Assembly: GCA_015657535.1 (NCBI GenBank)
Contig: JADHZB010001786.1
Coordinates: 1 to 50,998 of the forward strand
Length of the DNA: 50,998 bases
DNA from: Nephromyces sp. MM_2019
Taxonomy: Eukaryota > Apicomplexa > Aconoidasida > Nephromycida
Direction of reading: 5' to 3'
In this document: positions 1 through 12,050 of the stretch, piece by piece
How positions within the stretch are numbered: position 1 is the first letter of the stretch
How the letters are laid out: each line of letters opens with the position of its first letter
Translations under genes and position numbers: made by a program
The notes under the pieces: generated by a model
The model's database searches: none
Seen by the model: only the letters and a program-made list of their open reading frames with translations
Told to the model about the DNA's origin: nothing

Positions 1-35
<35 letters not shown>
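1..35. repeat. (CA)n microsatellite at left edge
   Basis: An uninterrupted CA dinucleotide run opens the window. It lies beyond the last exon of the THO2-like gene that can be resolved, so on the sense (minus) strand of that gene it is a (UG)n tract, probably intronic. Similar tracts occur in many other introns of the window. Confidence 0.95.
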
Positions 36-37
<2 letters not shown>

Positions 38-296
38 TTTGCACCTCGCTATGTTGCCAATCACCCACGCGCATAGCCAATGTCAAAAATATCACAAATC
101 GCTACATGCCTACATTTTACACACACAGCAATGCCCAGCAGGATGCTGAAACCGCACACAGGCATAGCTAGAGTCCACCTCTACATGCCAAAGCATGAAA
201 AACCCCAAGCACGCACACACAAAACACCTACCCACACACCCGCCCCAAAACACACACGCACACCCCCACAAAAGCCTTCACCCTCCATTGACATAC

Positions 297-3200
297 CAGA
301 TACTCAAAGTAATGATCCAACACACTCTTTGAAAAAGATCTTCCTCCACTCTCTTCGACAAAAAATCCAATAACTTGTAAGATTTCCCTTATCAACGGGA
401 TATTAGTATAGATGAAGTAGCCTATATGAGGCATTAGCAACATCAAGACTTCAAAGAAAGCATCCATACTAACACACGGTTGCAGTCCGATCGTTTTCCT
501 GGGGTTAAGCAAAGCCTCTGCTTTCCTTTGATTTTCGGCATCTTCAGCACTTAACGATGAAACAGCAGCACTTTCACCTCTTCTGCTGCTGTGAGCATCC
601 TCTTCAAGCTTTACAAGAGGACGTTTTGTAAGCTTTTTTGGGGTTGAATTGGCTTCTTCCTTTTCAGCCTGTTCTAACTCGCTAAAGCTAAGATTTGAGC
701 TCAAGACGGAGAAGCCAAACCAGTAGAAGGGCATCAGAGAAGCATCAAACTCAATCTGCTTCGTGGAAAGCTGCTTTATAACTTCTTCTGAAGGAAGCAC
801 ACTGCTTTTTCTTGCTACGAATGAATTCACACACAAAAATGAGTTCCCTGAGTGAGCCTGAGAACTCACAGTCTTTGATAAAAAGTTAAGAAAAGAGCCT
901 TCTGCACACCTCACAAGTGGATGGATAAGCCACCTGAGAGATATCAAGTTTTCATGATGATTTTACCCTCGTAAAGAAGAGAAATCTTCAGGAATGGAGG
1001 CATTCATTTGAAGAATAGGGAGAAGAAGAAAAAAAAAAAGAGGAAGAAGATGATGCAAAAAATGATGCAAATGAAGTGTATGATGCACACAATGATGCAG
1101 ATCAAGATTAAGATTCACACAAAGACTCAATAGAAGAAGATACACCCAATGAATACAGGAAATAAGTTTAGAAACAGAAAAATACAGAGAGAAGAGAGAA
1201 GTAAATGGAAGAAAATGAAGCTCCAAGAAGGAATAAGAAAATTTCATCAAAAAAAAAAAATCTTCAAATACATGGAAAACTTCAAATACGAAAAAATACC
1301 AAGCAACTCAAACATAACAAGGTCATATATACAACACCCAAGCTTAGCAAAGATACTACAACTAAAGTTAAAGGCTAGACACAAAAAGTGTGAAGATGCA
1401 AATAACTGGGGAAGCTGCTGGTAGCATATGTGTCAGCAGCTTCAGACTAGACCAGTATAAAGAGTATGGAACGCAAATTAGGGGTAAGACTCAGCGGGGA
1501 ACACACAGAAAAAATCCGAAAATCAGCAGCTCTTTGCTTCAAAAAGTGGTATAATGACGCTTTAAGAGGTATGCAATGCTACACACACTGTTGAAGACAG
1601 CACAATGCAGTAAAACAAACTCAGCCTTCACTACTAAGAGCCTTGAGATGATTTCTGTCCGTTAGTGTAAAGATTTTCGCTTGAAATATATGGAAATCTC
1701 ATATAGTAGTAGGCAAAAACCCGCTCCATTCACACACACACGCACACTCACACACATCCTCTACCATTTTTAGCCTTTCACTACCCCCAATTCTCCCTCA
1801 GCCTCTCCTTATCCTCTCCATTAGATGATTTGTTCTACTTTTTAAAGTAAAAATTACGTGAGTTGTGGGAACAAACATAATTTGCGAAAAAGCTCGTGTG
1901 TGTGAAGTGTATAGGACGACTGTGTGCGCAGGTATGCAACATGAGTGTGTGTGCAGGTGAACAAAATGTATGTGCAAGCAGATTATCTTGAATTCGCCTG
2001 GGTAGGTGAACAAATGCAAGAGCACCTAAATAAGATGCGCGTATGCTCGCAGGTAAACAATCGTTGTGTGCGTGTCTGAAGATAAATAATGCTTGTGTGT
2101 ATCTCTATAGATTAACAAACCTTGTGTGCGTGTCTCCTGACAAACAAACTTCACGCGTGTGTGTCCACCAGCAAACAAACCACAACATCTATCCGGTTAA
2201 GCAAACCCACCCTACTCTTCTCTGCTATTACATACACATGAATTCCTCCCACATTCACACTGAATACCTCTTCACACACAAATCCCTGAATACCTCTACT
2301 ACACCACCCTAACTCCTCGCTAACCTAATATACTCTCCCATAGCGTCTTGATAGATGGAGTTAACCTCAGGCCTGCAGCCTATCCTCTTCAGATGCTTCA
2401 ATAGAATCTCAGCTACCTTCCAAGCGTTGACCTTCAAAAGCGCTGCGATAAACTGAAGTTTTCCCAATGAAGAGGAGTGAAGGAAGTCAATCATCTGCTT
2501 ATACGTGTGTGTGCGATTATTGGCTTTGTTAGCTCCACTACTTACTAAGCTATCAAACAGAGTAGAAGAGCTCGAAGCTGCTAAATCTGAGGAACTAGGC
2601 TGAGCCTTGGGATTGGAGCTTTCAATGTTAACAAAGCTGCTCGTCTGAGATCCACCCACCTCCTTAGCACGATAAGATGCCTTTGAGGAGCCTCCTGAGG
2701 CGACGTCCTCAGTCTTTGATGAAGCACGAGGAGAAGCTTGCGATGATGTCTGTGTAAAGGAAGTTGTAAGCTCCTCAGGTGAAGTGCTTGCTTCACCAGC
2801 TGCTCTGCGTTTGGTGGGGGGGAGGTTGGTGGAGGGGGGGGTGGCGGACGAAGCTGTCTTATCGGTAGTAGTCAAAGCGGAAAGAGGCTTTCTATCGACT
2901 CCTAAGATAGCTTCATCCTTTAGGTAGGATGCCGAAGAAGACTGCTTCAATGAGGAATCTGGAGCTGCTGTCTTTATTGAAGCTGCAGGGGAGGGGCTTT
3001 TTGAAAAGAAATCCACTTCTTGAGAGAGAGAAGGCAAAGATTCTGTGCAACAGATGAATGACAAAGGCTTAGTGGTGAGGAAGCTTCGTGAAGATTGCAT
3101 TAGCGAGATATCTTCTATAAAAGATAAGATGCAAGAATCTATATGATTCTGCAAAAAAAATGATGCACACGCACACTGAATACCTAGAAAACCAGAGTAG

Positions 3201-6200
3201 TTTGTAGATATACGCCGGTGAATCCCTTCAAAAACAGCCTAGATATCGTGTACACACACACACACACATACACACGTGCTTTTATAAGCAGGTGAAAAGG
3301 CCGAAGGAGCTCTTTTGAAAGCATAGAGAAACCTGGGATCTCAGCAAGCATTAAGTGAGATTAATGTGCAGGATTTCTTAGCAGGCTAGTAGCTTAGATG
3401 ATGTGTGTGTGGGCGCAGATAACTTATACACTCAAGAAAAGGTTCGACGTTGAAAGACTAGAGTGAATTCGCAGACGCTGCATCCCAACAGTGAAGGGCT
3501 GCACACACTTTATCAGCATCTTGTTAGGAAGCCTTGCTTTCATTATAATGTTCATCTTCTTCTTCTTTTGATATTTGCATGCCTATTCATCTTCAGTTTC
3601 TTCTCTACACGCCCTTGTATTTCGCCACATCCTCCTCTTCCTCCCCCTCTTTCCCCTTCTTCTTCTACATAGCTACCTGCAGAACGCACACTTCACCCAA
3701 CAGCAATCTTACCTGGAGCCTCTTGCTCTGTACCAGTAGATCTGTCTAATGCAGCATCAGCTGAAGAATTTTTCGCCCTATACACACGCACCCCCACTGT
3801 AGATACAGCACTATCTTTCGCGTTTGTGTGAAGCCCAAACCCTCTTGTTTCATTCTCGTATACATTGCTTAACAACTTGTATGAATCAGAGAGGACAGCA
3901 TCAGAAGGCTCCAAGAAGGTGTAAATCTTTGATAAATCACACAATCTGAAGTAAAGTAGGAAGAAGGAGGCAGATGTTTAGTGAGTGTGAGCAGATTTTT
4001 CAGTGAAAAAACTCAGATTTCAGCGAAACAGCAAATGAGTCTTCAGTGAGCAAGTGTATTTTACAGAGAGATAGAAAAGTCATGAGAAACTTCAAAGAAA
4101 GCGTGAAGATGTGCATTAATTTGCTTTAAACTTCTAGATATAAATTGAAGGGGGATATACGGCACATACACATGCACACATGCAAACACACGTGCACACA
4201 CACGGGCACGTACAGATGCACATATTCACACAAAACATTGGACAAAGTACGCAAAACACACAGCAACACACAAACACACAATTATTCAAAATATGGCTGC
4301 TTTTTCAAGGCAGAAACATGCTAAAAATATTGCATCTTCACAGGGAATTCACTCCATCAACAAACCTTCAACAACTCACCCTTTGCTTATCAATATCGAC
4401 AATACTAAGTAAAAGCCCTCAGAAGACTCTGTAGCTACGAAGTCCTGAATCTCCTTCTCATTACTTGAAGTGTTTGAGGCTTGAGATTGAGAAATCCAAC
4501 TGCCAGCAGTTTTTTCCTATGAGAAAAGAGATTATTCCCGAAGATTCACACACGCACACAAATATGTTGAGATAGGCACACAAAAAAACACAAATATGCC
4601 AATACACGCACACACAAATGTACCAACAGGCATACAGATACAAACACGCATGCCCCAATATACCAACGTGCACATACAGACTACAACCAAAGACTTAAAA
4701 TCTGTAGCTATAGGCCTTCATCGGCTAACTACTAGCACATCAGCGGCAAAATACCTACAAAGAAGCAGCCTTATATGACGTCATCATCACATAGGGCAGC
4801 TTATCTAAAACCCATCATAACTTCGTGAGATAAACACACACAAACATGCTACTATTATACATGTGTGCAGGTATATAAGTAAACTCACTCATGTACTCCT
4901 CTTCTACAGTTTAACTCTAATTACAATGGGAAGAAGCATACAATGAATACTCCATCGCAAAAAAAACACTCAGTCAGAAATGCCTAACAACGGTACCTAT
5001 CTTCGAAGTGACATTTTTTTCGCACACACAGAGCACTATCAGCCATAACAGATGACAATACATGCTGATAACCTCAAAAAAAAAAAGACAGTCGACTACC
5101 AACAAGCCAGCCAGGAGGCTCCACACACACAACTCAGTAAAACAAAAGATAAGAGCAACAAAAATCTCCAGAAAAAATTGCTACATCAATGGGAAAAAAC
5201 AAGCAAAATCTCACCTTTGAAGCTCCTGTAGCAGCAGTTGAAGCTGCAGTACTAGCGTTATTAAACTCTGCAGCATCCTTCAGTTGAGTAGATGCTTGCA
5301 TTATAAGATGCAGCTGAAAGCAAATAACCTGAAGAATAGCAGGGGAGCACAAAAATACCACATTTTAGGTGATAAAAAGCAGAAAAAACGCTTCTGTTGA
5401 AGCAAACTTCTTCCATTAGAGGCTTAAAAGTATAAAAGAGAGATAATTAAGAAATTATCATTTCTCGTAGGCGGAGGGACGTGGAGGGGGGTGAAGAGGG
5501 GTGGGTGGAGAGAGAAACAGAAAGCTGGAAAGAAAAAGAGAGAGGCAAACAATAGTGGCAGATATTGGCAGAGAGGCCCCTGGCGGTTAGTGATAAAGAG
5601 AGAAACAAACATATCCAAAAACCCAAGCTCACACATCCCAAACCCCACATAAACCTTCCCACACACTCTCCTGGACGAATAAAGCATACCTTTCTCACAG
5701 TTACACACACAGAAAATTACGTTTATTAAAGAGACTTCCGCTAAGCCCAAACTTTTCTGCTTCTTTCTCATATAAAAACATACAAGCATACAAAAAAGGG
5801 GAGATTTCTCCAGGAATACATACTTAATCTCCTCTCCCACAACTATTACGTCTGTGATGAAGCAATAAACATCATCTTTTCAAAATACTCCCTTACAATC
5901 TCTATCAAAATGTCTCATAAACACTGCATATCTCAACAAATCAGGCAAAAAATCCTTATTTTTCATCGAAACTCACCCAAACAAACCGACTTTTCCCATC
6001 ATTTCAACTAGCTACCCCCCAAAAAGCCTCGCAAAAAGTTATGCAAACAAGATTTTGTCCACAGACAACTTCTTAGCGAAGTGCTACTACTACTAATTCA
6101 CCATATTATACTGAAAATCATCCAAAAAAAGCTCCAATAGCACGCGCACACACACACACACCGCCAACAAAACGACATTCCTTTCCACCCCCAAACCCCA

Positions 6201-8396
6201 AATTCCGTGAAACAAAAACAGATTTTTTCACTGAAAAATCACCCCAATATTACTCTTTTTCGTCTTCCCTACCTCTGTGATCTTATAGCTCGAGAAAATG
6301 CTAACAACAGGCAGAAGCTGATTAACACTGCAATGTTCAAAGCTTCTTTCAAAGAAATCAAGGATTATTCCCAGAGTCCTAGAAGGGCATAAGGAGTAGT
6401 TTCCCACGATATCGCATATGAATTTCAGGCAATGATGATAGTCTATCTTTTCATCGCTAAGAATGAACTCATTCAGGCAAGTAATTAGCTTTCCATAGCC
6501 AATGGAGTTCTCTCTCATAAGATTGTGTGTTGTAAGCATATAAAGGCGTTTTGTTCGATCTCTGACGTTTAAGCCTTGCAGCCCTCCCTTCACCTCCCTC
6601 CTAGTGAATCCTATAGAGTCTAGCTTAACAGGATCGAGAAAAGCTACTACGTCAATCTCACACACTGCGTTTTCTCTGATCAAAGAGTTTATAAAAGCAT
6701 TGATATTCGTTCGACTCCTAGAGTGCTGAGCACTCTGAGGAGGGAGGGTATCTAGCAGCTCCAGTATAAGATGAAGGGAGTCTAGTAGCATGTCTTTAAA
6801 TGGAGGTATCAATCGGGTGGGAAACTGCTGGGATACGATGCTTGTTGTAGCAGAAAGAACTTGTGTGGAGGCTCCATAAGAAGAGGAACCAGAGGAAGAG
6901 GAGTGTGCAGGAGCAATGGAAGAAGAGGCAGCAGATGAAGACGAGTTTGCAGGAGCAGATGAAGAGATTGCAGGAGAAGAAGAGGCACCAGAAGAAGAGA
7001 TCGCAGGACCAGCTCCACTAGCTGCAGCACTAGCTGAAACCCCAGCATCGTCAACCTTGGGAGTAGCATCCGCGCTAGCAGCACCCTCTGCGGGCGCACA
7101 ATGTACCAAAACATCAACAGAAGCACCCACAGGAGCACTCAATTTAGATGTTAGGGCTGCAGTATTGCTGCCATCCAAAGAATCACCATCTTCAGCAATC
7201 GTTTTAGAAGGAGCTGGAGGATCATTCGACGCACACCAGTCCTTTACTGAGGAATCGCTTTGTTCTCGGGATTCCACACGTGCAACCTCTAGCTTAACCC
7301 GTTTCTGCATAGGCTCATCTAACGGCTCATACGAAGCTGCCCCAGTCTCTTGGCTTTGCGTTGCGTTTCTAGGGACTTTCACTTCGTGGAAGGAGGGGGA
7401 TGTAGTGATGAGAGAATCGCTTCCTACCTCTAACTCATCCTGCTTCTTCGGTAGAAGATCCTGAAAAGCTACTTCTCGCACACCCTCAGTGAGAGCAGTA
7501 GCCCCCCCTCTACTGCCTAAAGCAGAAAATTTCTCGAATTTCTGTCTAAACAGTTCGAGATGCTTCACACACATTGGAGATATACACTTGACTAAAAACT
7601 CGACTAGCTTGTGAGGAAGAACGCTACCATTAGCTGCACACATGCAAAACTCATAAAAGAACTTGCTGATTTGAAGATCAGCAGCTTCTACGGCATCGAA
7701 AGGGGAATACTCAAGCAAATTCGACAAAAGAGGAAAATCTGCTAGTCTTTTTCCTGCAAAATTTAGAAAGAGGTATTGCTCTAGAGAAGAAACAGAATCT
7801 AGGTTGATGAAACTACTAGAGTCAAAGGATGGTAGTGGTGAAGACTCCATCCTAGTTGCTGCAGAACCCACCCCTGTAGAAGGGTGAAGACACGAGAAGG
7901 AGTCATGTAGCTGGTATCTTCCAGGAGAGAGCAGCCCTGATTCACTCACTAAAGCTTCTCCATCCTCACCGAATACAGTGCTTAGTAGGGATGATGGCAG
8001 GCTACTAGCAAAAGCCTCAAGACGAGAGTCTAAGAGAGCTTTGAAAGAGTCACTGAGGGGTTTATGGAGTGTGTGTAACTGGGAAGGTTGAAGATCTTTC
8101 GGGATGTCAAAAAACTGAAAGTTACGATTGTATGCAGAAACAAAGAAGTAGGTGGGGGTGGAGAAGGTATTCTGCACTGAAGAAGTTGCTGCAGAGGCTG
8201 AATCGGCTGAAGAGGAGACAACAGTAATAGAACTGCTTGCAGTGCTTCCTCCCTCGGATTTTATTGAGCTCTCTTGACGCCGAGGGGAGGGAAGAGGGTG
8301 AGAAGAGGCTTTATTTGGTTGGTCCCGCCTTGGCTCTATCTTGATAGGAGCCTGAGCTGCTCCTTCACTGGGATTAGTATTACCGTATGGCTTCAT
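297..8396 (-). CDS. THOC2: THO complex subunit 2 (Tho2/THOC2), partial: 3' end off the left edge
   Basis: Scaffold subunit of the nuclear THO/TREX complex, which loads onto nascent transcripts and links elongation to mRNP export. Exons read on the minus strand: 8396-6273, 5328-5215, 4516-4380, 3945-3713, 3114-2334, 933-297. All junctions are GT-AG and phases agree (0,0,2,1,2), giving 1342 codons before the window edge. Exon 1 holds the family signature near residues 640-705: LMRENSIGYGKLI, then GNYSLCPSRTLGIILDFFE, matching the metazoan pattern LREENEGYAKLI...DPNRVLDVILEVFE. Exons 3-4 join into FYLVLSILISKGLCDLSKIY, like the family's YRVAAVLLQFNLIDLDDLY. Exon 5 has LQFIAALLKVNAWKVAEILL and exon 6 has LMPHIGYFIYTNIPLIREIL, both in the expected order. 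About 550 residues of Ser/Ala-rich, probably disordered sequence precede the conserved part. The ATG at 8396 has A at -3 and is the first codon of the long frame. The C-terminal half is outside the window. Confidence 0.86.
934..2333 (-). other. THOC2 intron 5 with UG-rich tracts and purine-rich block
   Basis: This 1400-nt intron runs from the donor GTATAT after ATG GGA GA to the acceptor CTCTCAG before TGG CTT ATC. Between about 1870 and 2180 it is dense in alternating CA/TG words, some on each strand. At 1018-1250 lies a GAA/GAT-rich stretch on the plus strand that gives spurious short frames on both strands. No coding signal was recognised inside it. Confidence 0.6.
4160..4300. repeat. CA-rich degenerate microsatellite in THOC2 intron 3
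   Basis: The plus strand carries an irregular run of CACA, CACACG and AACACA words inside the 434-nt intron 3946-4379. In the transcript this is UG/UGUGUG-rich. A comparable tract (4545-4680) sits just upstream of the acceptor of exon 3, in intron 2. Confidence 0.8.
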
Positions 8397-8560
8397 AATG
8401 ATTAGAGTGTGTATGTGTCTGTTTATTTGTTTGTTTCTCCCTTGTACATAAAAAAGAGAAAAACAACTCTGATTTCCAAGCTTTCAAAATAGGAAGGGGG
8501 GAAAGGAGGGATTAACCATGCTCTCGATTTGGTCGTATTGGACAGAGATGTTTGAAATAA
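8397..8560. other. 5' flank of THOC2
   Basis: This is the sequence immediately upstream of the THOC2 start codon. It is AT-rich with a short TGTG stretch. No TATA box, operator or other promoter motif could be recognised with confidence. The 67-bp tandem repeat begins about 165 bp upstream of the ATG. Confidence 0.4.
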
Positions 8561-8735
8561 GGCTGATACTATTAGACATCCCTTCAATCCTAAAGGGCCA
8601 AAAAAGAGCTATGCACACGTAAACAAAGGCTGATACTATTAGACATCCATTCAATCCTAAAGGGCCAAAAAAGAGCTATGCACACGTAAACAAAGGCTGA
8701 TACTATTAGACATCCATTCAACCCTAAAAGAGCTC
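8561..8735. repeat. 67-bp tandem repeat upstream of THOC2
   Basis: Units begin with GGCTGATACTATTAGACATC at 8561, 8628 and 8695. The first two copies are full length and nearly identical, sharing the internal word CTAAAGGGCCAAAAAAGAGC. The third is truncated after about 40 bp and diverges. The array lies 165-340 bp upstream of the THOC2 start codon, so it may fall in its promoter or 5' untranslated region. No function can be read from sequence alone. Confidence 0.92.
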
Positions 8736-8739
8736 AAAA

Positions 8740-11700
8740 TAAGAAATGAAAAAACAAAAAAATCACAAAATTAAACGCATATACTACATAGGCAGCAAAT
8801 CAACAAAAAAAGTGCAAACACATACAAATATAATGGATTAATCGCAAAAGCAGCATGTAAAATACCACGCACACATTAGTTTGACAAGAAATTAATCAAA
8901 AAAGTATACAAAGAAGCAGATTAAATCCTTCTTCAGACTAAATAAAACATACAAAAGTAAACATCTTATATCTAATAGGCGAATAATCTGCCTGATCATC
9001 AAAAGGTGCAAAAAACCGCAGAAATCAAGCTTTTTTATCAAACAAATTCATTCCATCTTCAAAACAGTTATTTCGCCTAGTTAGGCAGTCAAATTTCATC
9101 CACTTACAAAAAAAAGCAGACTCATGGGCTCCAACTTCGTCGATTTTTATAGGCATTCCATCATCAGAGGAGGAAGAAACGTATGAACAGTGGAATCGCA
9201 ACAACTTAAGCTCAGAATAGCACAGTCAAGGAATAACGAAAAAATTCACTTTTTTCAACCCTTTGCTGCAATTTCATATACATTCGCCACTCATATATAG
9301 TTCCACAGAATGAATTGCACTAAACTTCATACAGAGAAAAGCATCCTCCTCTTGATTATTTTTGCCCTGATTTTGCATCTCACAGGCTTGATACTTCATC
9401 TAAACTCGCATTTTTTGTGATGTTCTGTAGGAAAAGCGCAGAAGATGAAGTAGGTAATGTCAAAACTTGGAGTTTCTAGTAGAGATAAAACAATCAAAAA
9501 CGAAGAAAGTTGATTTACAGCGCTGAAACCTCTTTGGTATAACAAGACTGTGGTGCTTTCCGTGAAAAAATTGGTTTCTTCACATATCTATCCTTGAGAA
9601 AAGTTGCATGTAGAGGAAGGTAGCCCACAGAGGTGTATTTGAAAAGAGGGTGAGGGTTGACCATTTCCTCTTTTTCTCACTAAAAGAATCAAACCATCTT
9701 CTTCCCAATACACAAAAAGTGTATAAAAACATAACAAAATCAGCTTTTTCCTCCTTTTCCTCGCTGCAGGAATAAAAGCATGTTCTTCTTCGCAACACAC
9801 ACATGCACATATAAGTGTATCACAACATAACGAAATCAGCTTCCGTCAAAAGGCAACAAGCCTCTTCCAACGAAGTCGTCGCTAATGAAGCTAAAATAGA
9901 ATTTTCATCTTCCCCAACTAGAAAAATTTACGCGCAAAAACAGGACCCTGAAGAGCTTAGAATATTTACCCTCCAATTCATCTTCTTCCTGATCAGTGGG
10001 TGGAAACTGCAGCAAATTTCACCATCAAATAGCGTTTTACAAAGAAAATGGGAAAAAACTGATGTTTTCTTCACTTTCTCCAGAAACATCTACATAGCAC
10101 AGTAAATCGTGCTTTTCAGTTGATTTTCCTGGCTAAAACAGATAAAAAGCAGGAATTCGTATTTATTCCAGTGCCATCTGCTCCTTCCTACACTTATTCA
10201 TGAAGAAGATGCATAATAAAGTGATGAAATTGTATATAAACTTGTGGGCGTATATAAAGATGAGAAAATGTACTTACTTTGAGACATACGAAAGAAGCGA
10301 AAAAAAACATGAAGATGAAGCAATTCACGGACAAAATTCTACTCTCGGAAGGAGATGGGTGTGTGTGTTGGTGTGTTCGTGTGTGTGTGTTTGTGAGTTT
10401 GCATGTATTTGTGTGTTTGTATATGTGTATGTGTTTTGTATGTGTTTGTGTGTGTGTTGTCATGTGTGTGTGACACTCTGTATTACTAGCAGTAGACTCC
10501 CTCTTATTTATTTTTTATGCGAAACAGCAATACACACAACCGGGAAATCCTAAATAATGAAGATCAACTAGACAGGCTTTAGTCGTAGTTTATATAAACT
10601 ACACACATGAATATCTCTACCAATTATACTAGTAAGTAGAAGCAAAATGTGTTGTATTAAAGCATGAGAATAATTTTGAAAGGCGAAGTTTGTTTTAGTA
10701 ATTCTTTGAAAGTTTCTAGCTCATGTAACCGGGTGGTTAAGTAGGTAAAATATGAAAATATCTGCAAAACTCGCTGAAAAAAGTAGATTTTTAGACAGAA
10801 AACAGTGGAAAGTAGTGTGTCGGTAGGTTATGAGGAAGGAGGGATTTGGTCGGATGGAAAGCAAAGTCTGCAGGAGTGATGCGGAAGATGCGAAAAAAGT
10901 GAAGATTTTCTTCTCCGTATTTGGATGATGAGTTTGTAGATTCTCTATTTCTAGCAATTTTAAGTATATAGATGCTAAGAAATGAGATGTTTTCTTGTTC
11001 TATCCGGATGTTACCTTCACACACCCCTTATTTCTAGCAATTTCAAAAATATTACGAGTTTCTACAAATTGCATATCTAATTGCAGTTTATTCAAGCATT
11101 TCATTTAATGATGAAGCAGTAGGTTTTATCAACTAGAGAAATGGCATGATGCTAATGACTACTTCGTGGTAGCGATGATTTTTTAACTAAACGCATCCCA
11201 AGTGGAATAACTACCCAAAATTTGCTTAAATTTTTCATCACTTCACTAGAAAGATTAGCAGAGAAGCTGTCCCTCTTCATTTTTTAACGAAATTAGTCGA
11301 GAATTTAAAACTTAAAAAAATGCTAGTTAAGCAGTCTCCCTCAAATGAATTGACGCTATGTGTTTCTGAGTGATACTAGGCTGCTATTTGAAACGCTGAT
11401 AATAGCTAGTCTAAAATTCCTAGAATTTTTATAAAAAAAATCGCCTTCAACATTATGGAATAGAATCAGCTAATGGGTAGGAGCATCTCTCCTGTATGCT
11501 AGACTGCGGAGAATACAAACCCTGGAAGGATCAGAAAAGGAGTATTTATATACTGCTGGATGAGCTAGAATAACCGGTTATTATATAGGGTTATAGTTTA
11601 TGTAACTCTTCTTTAGAGAGGATACAGCTATCGCGCATCAGGCATTCATCCAGTGGCTTGGAAAGTTGAGTGAGTAACTAGTAAAATAGCTAGAGATTAC

Positions 11701-11845
11701 TAGTGTATGAAGCAAGGGTAAATAGTGCTAAAGTGTGCTGCTTTGCAGGCTGAGAATGACTCTAATTTGGGTGTTGGGAGGTTGAGTGCATGGGGTTGGG
11801 TAGGTTTTATCACACCCATTTAATGTCTTGCCACACATAGCGCTG
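8740..11845. other. Intergenic DNA with no recognisable gene
   Basis: This is AT-rich sequence in which all frames are short (under about 120 codons) and lack recognisable motifs. The longest, at 10200-10553 on the plus strand, is driven by the TG-rich tract listed separately. No RNA gene or transposon terminus was recognised. Confidence 0.6.
10356..10472. repeat. TG-rich microsatellite (plus strand)
   Basis: An interrupted (TG)n run of about 115 bp, with TTTG, TATG and CATG interruptions. It produces Val/Cys-rich nonsense frames on the plus strand and His/Thr-rich frames on the minus strand. Unlike most microsatellites of the window, which read CA on the plus strand, this intergenic one reads TG. 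Confidence 0.92.
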
Positions 11846-11847
11846 TA

Positions 11848-12050
11848 ACACACACACTTAACCCTTCATCACACGCACTCAACCCTTCATCACACACACT
11901 CAACCCTTCATCACACGCACTCAACCCTTCATCACACGCACTCAACCCTTCATCACACGCACTCAACCCTTCACACACACTCAACCTTTCACCACATATT
12001 CAGCTATCACACACACAACCCTTCACAACACGCACACAGCCCTTCACACA
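11848..12050. repeat. 21-bp minisatellite (CACACGCACTCAACCCTTCAT unit)
   Basis: At least six near-identical 21-bp units form a regular core at about 11859-11990, alternating ACACGCACTC and ACACACACTC. Shortened and decayed copies flank it out to about 12050. Every unit contains CAACCCTTC. No open frame spans the array, so it is probably non-coding satellite DNA. Confidence 0.93.

Noticed and set aside
963..1250. Minus-strand Leu/His-rich frame
   Set aside because: Translation of the complement of the GAA/GATGCA-rich block in THOC2 intron 5; it lies upstream of the exon 6 acceptor and has an in-frame stop before it.
5424..5840. Minus-strand frame of 138 residues between THOC2 exons 1 and 2
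   Set aside because: Exon 1 (donor GTAGGG) joins exon 2 in phase 0 and in the correct family order, so this lies in the intron. The frame is hydrophobic and low-complexity, typical of translated pyrimidine-rich intron.
6916..7464. Plus-strand Glu/Ala-rich frame of 182 residues
   Set aside because: It is the exact antisense of the Ser/Ala-rich part of THOC2 exon 1. The bias (AGC/TCT complements) creates the frame; no start context or splice partner.
10200..10553. Plus-strand frame with Cys/Val-rich run
   Set aside because: Generated by the (TG)n tract; on the other strand it reads Thr/His. Typical microsatellite translation.
11848..12050. Possible CRISPR-like array
   Set aside because: Units are contiguous 21-bp tandem copies without unique spacers; a minisatellite in a eukaryotic context.
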